Below are positions 1 to 5,706 of a DNA stretch of 6,802 bases, in pieces. The notes beneath the pieces were generated by a model, which did not search any database, was not told the origin of the DNA, and was given only the letters and a program-made list of their open reading frames with translations. Both the position numbers and the translations under genes were made by a program. The DNA lies in contig DNPI01000190.1 of NCBI GenBank assembly GCA_003501525.1, positions 1 to 6,802 on the forward strand. The letters are read 5' to 3'. This DNA comes from Planctomycetota bacterium (lineage in GTDB: Bacteria > Planctomycetota > UBA1135). Each line of letters starts with the position of its first letter. Within the stretch, counting starts at the first letter, position 1.

Positions 1-1236
1 GTCGCGGCGGGCAGCAAGAACTCAACGCTGCCTGTTTTAGCGGCTTCATTGCTTTTGCAGGGTGAATCGAAATTTAAACGTGTTCCCGGTCTCCGGGATG
101 TAGACACAATGTTGGGCCTTCTGGAATCTTTGGATTCATCTGTTGTTCGAATGGGAGATGAGGTTCAGATTCGGGTGGCAGATTCGGGAAGAACCAGCGC
201 GCCTTACGAAATTGTCCGAAAGATGCGTGCGTCAGTTTGTGTGCTTGGTCCATTGCTTGCTCGGAGAGGCCGCGCTGAAGCGGCTTTGCCAGGTGGCTGT
301 GTTTTGGGCGTGCGGCCTATTGATATTCATCTGCGAGGTCTCGAGGCGCTGGGGGCGCGCGTTTCCCTTGAATCTGGTGTGATTAAAGCAGAAGCTCCGA
401 GAGGTGGCTTGCAAGGGGCGGAAATCGAAATGAGCGGTCCGCGGGGGTCTACAGTGTTAGGAACAGCAAATGTCATGATGGCAGCTGTTTTGGCAGCTGG
501 AACAACTGTTTTGAGGGGCTGTGCGCGAGAGCCAGAGATTGAAAACCTAGTAGCTTTTTTGAATTCCTGTGGGGCTTTAATCGAGGGGCAAGGTACAGAT
601 ATTATTCGCATAGAAGGAGTTTCAGAACTCCGAGCTAATCTTTGGACTATTCCGCCTGACCGCATTGAAGCGGGGACTCTTCTCCTTGCCGGTGCTGCGA
701 CCAGAGGAAAGGTTCGAGTTGAAAAAGTTTTGTCTAGCGAACTTGCCCCTTTGTCGAACCAACTGCTTAAGGCTGGAGTGCCTGTGCAGATAGGGGAAGA
801 TTGGGTGGAGGTCGATGCCGCTGAAACGGTTCCTCAGGCGACGAGCTTGACAACAGGGCCTTGGCCCGATTTTCCGACGGACCTCCAGGCACAGTGGACG
901 GCATTTGCTACACAGTGCTCCGGGCTGACAGAAGTACAGGAAAGCATTTATCCCGAGCGATTCCTTCACGTGGCAGAGTTGAAAAGGATGGGTGCGTCAG
1001 CTGGTTGTGAATCTGGGAGGGCTTGGGTGGAGGGCCCTTGTGCGCTCCAGGGGGCGCCCGTTATTGCTAGTGACCTTCGAGCCAGTGCTGCTTTGGTAAT
1101 TGGCGGTCTTGTTGCAGAAGGGGAAACGATTGTCAAAAGGATTTATCACTTGGATCGCGGGTACGAAGGCTTGGAGAACAAGCTTGTGGATCTTGGGGCT
1201 CAAGTTTTGCGTGAAGTAGATTCTGAAAGTCCTTGA
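1..1236 (+). CDS. murA: UDP-N-acetylglucosamine 1-carboxyvinyltransferase (MurA), 5'-truncated by window edge
   Basis: MurA transfers the enolpyruvyl group of PEP to UDP-GlcNAc, the first committed cytoplasmic step of peptidoglycan synthesis. The reading frame is open from base 1 and starts inside the conserved N-terminal motif (here GSKN; Lys at 16-18, Asn at 19-21), so roughly 20 residues including the start codon lie upstream. The active-site loop reads LPGGCVLGVRP, with the catalytic cysteine at 298-300; this is the Cys form normally sensitive to fosfomycin, not the Cys-to-Asp variant. The FPTDLQAQ motif carries the catalytic Asp (880-882), preceded by Asp where Gly is common. DLRAS, with the conserved Arg at 1078-1080, and the C-terminal HLDRGYEGLE motif are both present. 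The 411 visible residues plus the missing start fit the usual length of about 420-430. ffh follows after 18 nt. Confidence 0.96.
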   Translation, partial: VAAGSKNSTLPVLAASLLLQGESKFKRVPGLRDVDTMLGLLESLDSSVVRMGDEVQIRVADSGRTSAPYEIVRKMRASVCVLGPLLARRGRAEAALPGGCVLGVRPIDIHLRGLEALGARVSLESGVIKAEAPRGGLQGAEIEMSGPRGSTVLGTANVMMAAVLAAGTTVLRGCAREPEIENLVAFLNSCGALIEGQGTDIIRIEGVSELRANLWTIPPDRIEAGTLLLAGAATRGKVRVEKVLSSELAPLSNQLLKAGVPVQIGEDWVEVDAAETVPQATSLTTGPWPDFPTDLQAQWTAFATQCSGLTEVQESIYPERFLHVAELKRMGASAGCESGRAWVEGPCALQGAPVIASDLRASAALVIGGLVAEGETIVKRIYHLDRGYEGLENKLVDLGAQVLREVDSESP

Positions 1237-1254
1237 TGAATTTAAATTAAAGTT

Positions 1255-2622
1255 ATGTTTGAAGGTTTGACAGGTTCGCTGACCCGGGCTCTTTCTGCTC
1301 TTCGGAAGCCTGGCAGCTTGAGTGCTAGGGAGGTTGAGGCGGGCCTTCGGGTTGTTCGCCGCGCGCTCTTGGAGTCGGATGTCCATTTTCGTGTTGCAAC
1401 TGAATTTACGCGTCGAGTCGGCCTGAACCTCGAGGGCAAAGCGCAGCTTGAAGGGCAGAGAGTGGGGGCTCAGTTTGCGCATGCGGTGCATGAAGAGCTT
1501 GAAAGAGTTTTCGATCCAGGAATCCCTGTGTTCCCCAATTCTGCAGGCGACCCTCGAGTTCTTCTTTTTGTCGGGCTGCAGGGCACAGGTAAGACAACTT
1601 CGTTGGCCAAAGTGGCTAGCCGATTATTGAAAGAGGGGCGCAAACCCATCCTTGCTGCCTGTGATCTGCGGCGACCAGCTGCCGCTGAGCAGTTGGCGAC
1701 TTTGGGGGAAGCGCTTGGTGTCCCTGTTTGCCGAGCGGATGCTGGTGGAAATGCGACGTCGTTGGATGTGGCACATGCTGCGCTTGAGCGAGCGAAGCTG
1801 GAGGGGCAGACGGATTTGTTAGTCGATTCTTCTGGTCGTCTACATATCGACGAAGATTTGATGGATGAAATCGTCGCTCTTGAGGTGGCTTTAAACCCTG
1901 CCGGTGTTTTTTTGGTGGTGGATGCGATGGCGGGTCAAGATGCCCTTGAATCTGCGAAAGGGTTTTCAGATCGACTTTCGCTGTACGGAGTTGTTCTTGC
2001 AAAAGCGGACGGGGATTCCCGAGGAGGAGCGGCGCTTTCGGTTCGCGAGGCAACGGGCGTGCCAATTTTATTCCTCGGTTCTGGAGAAGATTCGACGGAC
2101 CTTGAGTTGGTGGACCCGAAACGACTCGCCGGCCGCATTTTGGACATGGGCGATATGGTTGGCCTAGCTGAGAAGGCCTTGCAAGCTCGTGAAGAAGAGG
2201 GCGAACCCGAAGATCCGAGTGCTTTTCTTTCGGGCGAGTTCTCTCTTGAAGATATGTTGAAACAGTTTCGGTCGATGAAAAGAATGGGCTCTGCGAAGAA
2301 GTTGCTGGGGATGATGCCCGGAGCCAGTAGAATGTCCGGCCTTCTTGAGAGTTTAGACGACAAGAAATTCGATAGGTTCGAAGCAATTCTTTTGTCTATG
2401 ACTCCCGAGGAGCGAATGAGACCTGACATTCTTGATGGGAGTCGGCGGAAGCGAATTGCTCGTGGAGCTGGCGTAAGCCCGGAAGATGTCAATTCTCTTT
2501 TTCGTTCATTTCGAGAAATGAAAAAGCAGATGAAAGCTTTGGGCCGTGTTTTGGGAGGAGCCAAGAGTAGTAAGAAACTCAAGCGTCTTCTAGGTGGCGG
2601 TAAAGGGTTTCCTGGTTTTTGA
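1255..2622 (+). CDS. ffh: Signal recognition particle protein Ffh (SRP54 homologue)
   Basis: Ffh binds 4.5S/SRP RNA and hydrophobic signal sequences on nascent chains and, as a GTPase partner of FtsY, targets ribosomes to the inner membrane. The 455-residue product has the normal three-part layout: N domain (about 1-95), G domain (about 100-300) and methionine-containing M domain (about 328-430). Visible motifs are the P-loop GLQGTGKTT (107-115), DLRRPAA (137-143), VVDAMAGQDA (221-230), GSGE (275-278) and the RNA-binding SRRKRIARGAGVS segment (396-408). Two GTPase motifs are unusual: the G3 motif is DSSGR (191-195) instead of DTAGR, and the G4 motif is AKAD (249-252) instead of TKxD. The tail is rich in Lys and Gly. 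The start ATG opens with MFEGLTGSL, typical of the family, but no Shine-Dalgarno sequence precedes it. FtsY is unlikely because the M domain is present and there is no acidic N-terminal extension. Confidence 0.96.
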   Translation: MFEGLTGSLTRALSALRKPGSLSAREVEAGLRVVRRALLESDVHFRVATEFTRRVGLNLEGKAQLEGQRVGAQFAHAVHEELERVFDPGIPVFPNSAGDPRVLLFVGLQGTGKTTSLAKVASRLLKEGRKPILAACDLRRPAAAEQLATLGEALGVPVCRADAGGNATSLDVAHAALERAKLEGQTDLLVDSSGRLHIDEDLMDEIVALEVALNPAGVFLVVDAMAGQDALESAKGFSDRLSLYGVVLAKADGDSRGGAALSVREATGVPILFLGSGEDSTDLELVDPKRLAGRILDMGDMVGLAEKALQAREEEGEPEDPSAFLSGEFSLEDMLKQFRSMKRMGSAKKLLGMMPGASRMSGLLESLDDKKFDRFEAILLSMTPEERMRPDILDGSRRKRIARGAGVSPEDVNSLFRSFREMKKQMKALGRVLGGAKSSKKLKRLLGGGKGFPGF

Positions 2623-2636
2623 TTTTCGAAATCAAA
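2618..2636. repeat. Perfect 8-bp inverted repeat spanning the ffh stop codon
   Basis: TTTGATTT (2618-2625) and AAATCAAA (2629-2636) are exact reverse complements around a TCG loop, and the ffh TGA (2620-2622) lies in the left arm. The stem is AT-rich and is followed by only three T residues, so it is not a convincing intrinsic terminator. It may be a weak RNA structure in the 38-nt ffh-rpsP gap, or chance in AT-rich DNA. Confidence 0.35.
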
Positions 2637-2660
2637 TTTCAACCCATATATATCCGCCAG

Positions 2661-2966
2661 ATGGCAGTTGTCTTGAGACTTAAGAGGACCGGAAGACGAA
2701 ACCGGCCTTCGTACCGTATTTGTGTGATGGATCGCCGAACTCGTCGAGACGGTCGAACCATTGAGGAACTAGGGCATTACGACCCAATTCGCCCGGGCGA
2801 GGACCGCCATTTTGAATTGAATGAAGAGCGCGCTCGTCACTGGCTCTCCGTTGGCGCAACACCTTCTGGAACTGTGGCTTCTCTTCTGAAGGAACGGGGT
2901 ATTGAGGTCCTTTCGGGAAGTCGATCCTCGCGCCGCCGTAAGCGGACCCGTAAAACTGCTGACTGA
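2661..2966 (+). CDS. rpsP: 30S ribosomal protein bS16
   Basis: bS16 is a small-subunit protein needed for 30S assembly. The 101-residue product starts MAVVLRLKRTGRRNRPSYRI, which matches the family N-terminus, and continues with the conserved DGRTIEELGHYDP (30-42) and ERARHWLSVGATPSGTVASLL (56-76) segments. ATG 2661 was chosen over an in-frame TTG at 2619 because family homology begins exactly there. No Shine-Dalgarno sequence is visible. The protein is somewhat longer than the common 80-90 residues owing to a highly basic C-terminal tail (about residues 85-101, including RRRKRTRK), probably an rRNA-contacting or disordered extension. The ffh-rpsP adjacency is common in bacteria, but the usual rimM, trmD and rplS do not follow; an endonuclease III-like gene starts 8 nt after the stop. 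Confidence 0.96.
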   Translation: MAVVLRLKRTGRRNRPSYRICVMDRRTRRDGRTIEELGHYDPIRPGEDRHFELNEERARHWLSVGATPSGTVASLLKERGIEVLSGSRSSRRRKRTRKTAD

Positions 2967-2974
2967 CTTTGGTT

Positions 2975-3730
2975 ATGGCCAAAGCATCGAAGGGTCCCGC
3001 TGCTGCTTGGTTGATTAAGCGGCTTCGGAGTGATGTTCACAAGGTCACTCCTCGTAAAAGGGACATGAACGCCTTGGAGCGTGTTATGGCTCTTGTGCTG
3101 CAAGGTCCTGAAGGGAGCTATTCTGCAGCAGAAAAGGCTGTTTCTAGTTTGAAAGCCCACTTCATTCATTGGAATGAGGTTCGCGTCTCGCGGGCTTTTG
3201 AGGTGGCAGATGTGCTCGCAGAGCGGCGTGTTGGGAATGCCCCTGAGAGAGCTGAAGCTGCTCAGGAATACCTTCGCCGCGTGTTTGGCTTGCAAAACCA
3301 CCTCGAGCTCGATTGGCTTTACGACGCTTCTTCTGAGCGTCGTGCCCAGCTTTTAGATTCGATAGAGATGGCGCCTGCACATGCGGGGCCTGTTCTGGAT
3401 TTGGATGCAATGGAAGAAGGAGATTTAATTCCTGTGTCCACTGACATGAAGCGCTTTTTGTCCAGAGTGGGAGCGTTACCACCGTCGCCCGGTGAAAAAC
3501 AAGTTCGCAGCTTTATGGCGAGCCAATTTAAAAACAAAGATTTCTTTGCGAACTTTGTTGCTCTGCAGGTGCAAGCGGGGGAGGTCTGCGACTCAAAGCA
3601 CCCACATTGTCGCTATTGCCCGGTTCTCGATGTGTGCCCTCATGGCAAAAAGATGTTAGGTAAAGATGCTTGGAGCGCTGCGCTTCAAGATTCAGGCCTC
3701 GCGGCGAAAAAGAAGGCTGCTCGCCGTTGA
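2975..3730 (+). CDS. Endonuclease III-like HhH-GPD family protein with [4Fe-4S] cluster, probably not a classical glycosylase
   Basis: This 251-residue protein resembles the Nth/MutY (HhH-GPD) DNA glycosylase fold. The strongest evidence is the C-terminal cysteine pattern C205-X6-C212-X2-C215-X5-C221, identical in spacing to the [4Fe-4S] cluster loop of E. coli Nth. Segment LIPVSTDMKRFLSRVG (151-166) aligns with the family's IPVDTHVKRxxxRLG region, but Ser155 occupies the position of the catalytic Asp. The helix-hairpin-helix segment, normally LPGVGRKTA, is degenerate (about 130-141, EMAPAHAGPVL), with no Gly-rich hairpin and apparently His or Ala where the catalytic Lys should be. The N-terminal half has a WNEVRVS motif (66-72); the C-terminus ends in a basic AAKKKAARR tail. 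ATG 2975 is preferred to TTG 2969. maf overlaps its stop by 4 nt, implying co-expression. A DNA-binding or structural role without glycosylase/lyase activity is inferred; the function is unknown. Confidence 0.8.
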   Translation: MAKASKGPAAAWLIKRLRSDVHKVTPRKRDMNALERVMALVLQGPEGSYSAAEKAVSSLKAHFIHWNEVRVSRAFEVADVLAERRVGNAPERAEAAQEYLRRVFGLQNHLELDWLYDASSERRAQLLDSIEMAPAHAGPVLDLDAMEEGDLIPVSTDMKRFLSRVGALPPSPGEKQVRSFMASQFKNKDFFANFVALQVQAGEVCDSKHPHCRYCPVLDVCPHGKKMLGKDAWSAALQDSGLAAKKKAARR

Positions 3731-4299
3731 TTGTCGATTCGCTGGTTCTTGCCAGTGCATCCCCGCGGCGTAGGGAGATTCTTCACCGTCTTGGGTTGGA
3801 TTTCGAAGTAATTGCACCAGGGGGTGATGGCCCAGAGGTGGCGGGGTCTCCGAGAAATCAGGTCTTAGGGTACGCCCGGTGGAAAGCCGAAGTTGTGCAT
3901 AAAGAGCAGGCAGATCGAGTTGTCCTCGCTGCTGACACACTTGTTTTTCTTGATGAGTCAGCCCTAGGGAAGCCGTCGAACAAAGAGCAAGCACGCCTGA
4001 TGCTTGAAAGCCTTTTTGGAAGGACACACAAAGTCTGGACGGGGGCTTGCTTGATTAGTCAATCGGGCAGTGTTTTCGAAACCGCTGATTGCGCTGTCGT
4101 GGAATTCGATATTCCAGATAAGGAGGATTTTGGTGATTACTTGGATGGGAATGAGTGGGCGGATAAGGCTGGTGCTTATGGGATTCAGGGCTGGGCCAGT
4201 CGTTGGGCTCGTGTGGTCGAAGGGGAGGAAGAGACTGTCATCGGATTGTCTTCCAAAGCTGTTGTTGCGCTTCTGGCTAAACTGACTCTTGCCCCATGA
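3727..4299 (+). CDS. maf: Maf family nucleotide pyrophosphatase (predicted dTTP/UTP type)
   Basis: Maf proteins hydrolyse non-canonical or pyrimidine nucleoside triphosphates to monophosphates plus pyrophosphate and are linked to nucleotide-pool cleaning and septum control. The 190-residue product shows the family signature in order: LVLASASPRRREIL (6-19), YARWKAEVV (49-57), the catalytic LAADTLVF region with Asp70, LGKPSNKEQA (80-89), and DKAGAYGIQG (146-155). The AGAYGIQG form is typical of the YhdE-like dTTP/UTPase subgroup rather than the YceF m7GTPase subgroup. The start was placed at TTG 3727 because family homology begins within a few residues and TTGA overlaps the upstream TGA by 4 nt, a translational-coupling arrangement. 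ATG 3670 would add 19 poorly matching residues that overlap the upstream gene. The length fits the family norm of about 190-200. Confidence 0.92.
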   Translation: MIVDSLVLASASPRRREILHRLGLDFEVIAPGGDGPEVAGSPRNQVLGYARWKAEVVHKEQADRVVLAADTLVFLDESALGKPSNKEQARLMLESLFGRTHKVWTGACLISQSGSVFETADCAVVEFDIPDKEDFGDYLDGNEWADKAGAYGIQGWASRWARVVEGEEETVIGLSSKAVVALLAKLTLAP

Positions 4300-4316
4300 G
4301 TTGGACCGGGTAGAAT
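4289..4316 (+). promoter_or_regulatory. Candidate sigma70-type promoter for rpmE-prfA
   Basis: TTGCCC (4289-4294) and TAGAAT (4311-4316) are separated by 16 bp, matching 4 of 6 and 5 of 6 consensus positions. The element overlaps the end of maf and would start transcription near 4322-4324, about 30 nt before rpmE. It is the best promoter-like site I saw in a gene boundary of this window, but short matches of this quality also occur by chance. Confidence 0.35.
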
Positions 4317-4328
4317 TAGCAGTTCGCT

Positions 4329-4343
4329 GGGGCTGAGTGCCCT
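4329..4343 (+). other. Small hairpin followed by a T-run in the rpmE leader
   Basis: GGGGC (4329-4333) can pair with GCCCT (4339-4343) around a TGAGT loop, using one G-U pair, and a run of five T residues follows at 4347-4351. It lies 11 nt upstream of the rpmE ATG. It could be a weak attenuator or a remnant of autogenous bL31 leader control, which is known in other bacteria, but the stem is short and no family match can be claimed. Confidence 0.25.
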
Positions 4344-4354
4344 ATGTTTTTGCA

Positions 4355-4561
4355 ATGAAAGAAGGAATTCACCCTGAATACGTCGAGTGCACAGTGCATT
4401 GCGGCTGTGGGAATGAATTTTCTACCCGCGCGACTGTGGACAAAATGAACGTTGAAATCTGTTCAGCTTGTCATCCCTTCTTTACGGGCAAGCAAAAGTT
4501 TGTTGATGCTGCTGGCCGTATCGACCGCTTTAAAGAGCGTTACTCGAAGGGCAAGGCTTAG
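4355..4561 (+). CDS. rpmE: 50S ribosomal protein bL31, zinc-binding (C+) type
   Basis: bL31 bridges the central protuberance of the large subunit to the 30S head. The 68-residue product begins MKEGIHPEY and ends with the conserved CSACHPFFTGKQKFVDAAGR segment and RIDRFKERY. Cysteines at 16, 18, 36 and 39 form the CxC...CxxC zinc-binding set, so this is the zinc-requiring form rather than the C- paralogue (YkgM/RpmE2) induced in zinc starvation. An extra Cys12 is present. The start ATG 4355 is chosen over GTG 4337 because the family begins with MK and the extra six residues have no counterpart. No Shine-Dalgarno sequence is visible. A possible promoter and hairpin lie in the 55-nt gap after maf; prfA follows after 47 nt, a frequent neighbour of rpmE. 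Confidence 0.96.
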   Translation: MKEGIHPEYVECTVHCGCGNEFSTRATVDKMNVEICSACHPFFTGKQKFVDAAGRIDRFKERYSKGKA

Positions 4562-4574
4562 CTTATATGGTTTT

Positions 4575-4591
4575 CCGGCCATGAGAGCCGG
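4575..4591. repeat. Short GC-rich inverted repeat between rpmE and prfA
   Basis: CCGGC (4575-4579) and GCCGG (4587-4591) are exact reverse complements with a 7-nt loop, and the stem could be lengthened only by G-U pairs. No T-run follows on the + strand, and no useful one on the - strand, so it is not called a terminator. It sits 17 nt before the prfA ATG and might affect ribosome access. Confidence 0.3.
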
Positions 4592-4608
4592 GGAGCCCAT
4601 TTCGTCCT

Positions 4609-5682
4609 ATGAATCTGGTCGAAATTCTTCGTACGCGCGTCCAAAAACTAGAAGCGCGAAAGGCCGAAATTGAGGCTGCGATTTCTGAGCCGGGTGCTGC
4701 TACGGATTCTGGGTATCCAGACCTTCTGCGGGAACTCGGAGGAATAGCGAAAGTTCTTGATCCGTGGCAGGAGTACACAAACGCTTCTGACCAATTGGAT
4801 GAGGCGCGGGAAATGGCAGAAGGTGATGACGCTGATCTTGCCGAATTGGCTCGAGAAGAAATGCCCGAGCTCGAGAGCAAGATAGAGGCTTTAGAGGCTG
4901 GCATTCTCGATAGGGTGCTCGAGGATGACCCCGATGCCGACAAGCCGGCAATCGTAGAGATCCGGGCTGGAACTGGCGGCAATGAAGCAGCTCTTTTTGT
5001 GAGTGACCTCTATCGAATCTATTCCCGATTTGCGGATACGCGAGGTTGGAAAACGGAGTTGATGGAAACGACTGATTCCGATGCAGGAGGCTTTAAAGAA
5101 GTCTTTTTCAAGGTTCAAGGAGACGACGCTTTCCGTTTGATGCGCTATGAAATTGGGGGGCACAGGGTGCAGCGCGTGCCGGCAACGGAGTCCCAAGGGA
5201 GAATCCACACATCAGCTGCGACGGTCGCGGTTATGCCTGAAGTGCAGGAGAAGGATCTGGTGCTGAGGCCTGAAGAGCTTGAAATTACTGCTATGCGAAG
5301 TAGCGGACCTGGTGGCCAGAGCGTGAACAAGACTTCTTCTGCCATACGTGTCGTGCATTTGCCCACTGGAGAAAGTGTTAAGTGTCAGGTCGAAAAGTCG
5401 CAGCTTCGCAACAAGGAAAGGGCCCTTGCCTTGCTTCGGGCCCGTCTTTACGAGAAGGAGCGCATGGAGCGACTCTCAAAAGAAGCTGAAATGCGGAAGA
5501 ACCAGGTCGGTAGTGGTGATAGAAGTCAGCGCATCCGCACCTACAATTGGCCGCAGAATCGTGTCACCGACCACCGCATTGGAAGTAACTTCAGCCTGGA
5601 ACAAGTGCTTGAGGGGAAACTATCCTCTGTGTTCGAAGCACTTCAACGTGCCGACCGTGAAGCCAAGCTGGCTTCTCTCTAA
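4609..5682 (+). CDS. prfA: Peptide chain release factor 1 (RF1)
   Basis: RF1 recognises UAA and UAG stop codons in the ribosomal A site and triggers hydrolysis of peptidyl-tRNA. The 357-residue product has the family layout: an acidic, coiled-coil-prone N-terminal domain (about 1-105), VEIRAGTGGNEAALF (116-130), HRVQRVPATESQGRIHTS (185-202) with the RF1-type PAT codon-recognition tripeptide at 191-193, and SSGPGGQSVNKT (231-242) with the catalytic GGQ at 235-237. GSGDRSQRIRTYN (301-313) and RVTDHRIG (318-325) complete the signature. RF2 is excluded by the PAT motif in place of SPF and by the absence of a programmed frameshift. The GGQ glutamine is the substrate of PrmC, whose gene begins about 0.9 kb downstream. 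A GGGGAG purine stretch lies about 13 nt before the ATG, too far for a normal Shine-Dalgarno sequence. Confidence 0.97.
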   Translation: MNLVEILRTRVQKLEARKAEIEAAISEPGAATDSGYPDLLRELGGIAKVLDPWQEYTNASDQLDEAREMAEGDDADLAELAREEMPELESKIEALEAGILDRVLEDDPDADKPAIVEIRAGTGGNEAALFVSDLYRIYSRFADTRGWKTELMETTDSDAGGFKEVFFKVQGDDAFRLMRYEIGGHRVQRVPATESQGRIHTSAATVAVMPEVQEKDLVLRPEELEITAMRSSGPGGQSVNKTSSAIRVVHLPTGESVKCQVEKSQLRNKERALALLRARLYEKERMERLSKEAEMRKNQVGSGDRSQRIRTYNWPQNRVTDHRIGSNFSLEQVLEGKLSSVFEALQRADREAKLASL

Positions 5683-5706
5683 TCAAAACTTTTAACTTAA
5701 ATCACT

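Noticed and set aside
997..1491. Antisense open frame (164 codons) across the murA-ffh junction
   Set aside because: It covers two conserved genes, its translation is low-complexity and basic, and no initiation signals are visible.
1616..2386. Long antisense open frame (256 codons) opposite ffh
   Set aside because: It lies wholly within strongly conserved ffh, its translation is rich in Arg, Pro and Ser without recognisable domains, and it looks like a codon-bias shadow.
1935..2642. Second antisense open frame (235 codons) opposite the 3' half of ffh
   Set aside because: Same reasoning: it mirrors the ffh coding frame, has no family resemblance and starts inside the ffh-rpsP gap without promoter or ribosome-site support.
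2619..2660. TTG 2619 as the rpsP start
   Set aside because: It overlaps the ffh stop and adds 14 residues; bS16 homology begins precisely at ATG 2661.
3670..3726. ATG 3670 as the maf start
   Set aside because: It would add 19 residues unlike Maf N-termini and a 61-nt overlap with the upstream gene; TTG 3727 gives the normal length and a coupled junction.
4337..4354. GTG 4337 as the rpmE start
   Set aside because: The extra six residues have no counterpart in bL31, which begins MK at ATG 4355, and this GTG falls within the leader hairpin.
4575..4591. Intrinsic terminator between rpmE and prfA
   Set aside because: The stem has only five pairs and there is no T-run after it on either strand.
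4609..5682. Release factor 2 (prfB) instead of prfA
   Set aside because: The codon-recognition tripeptide is PAT, not SPF, and there is no in-frame TGA frameshift site near the start.
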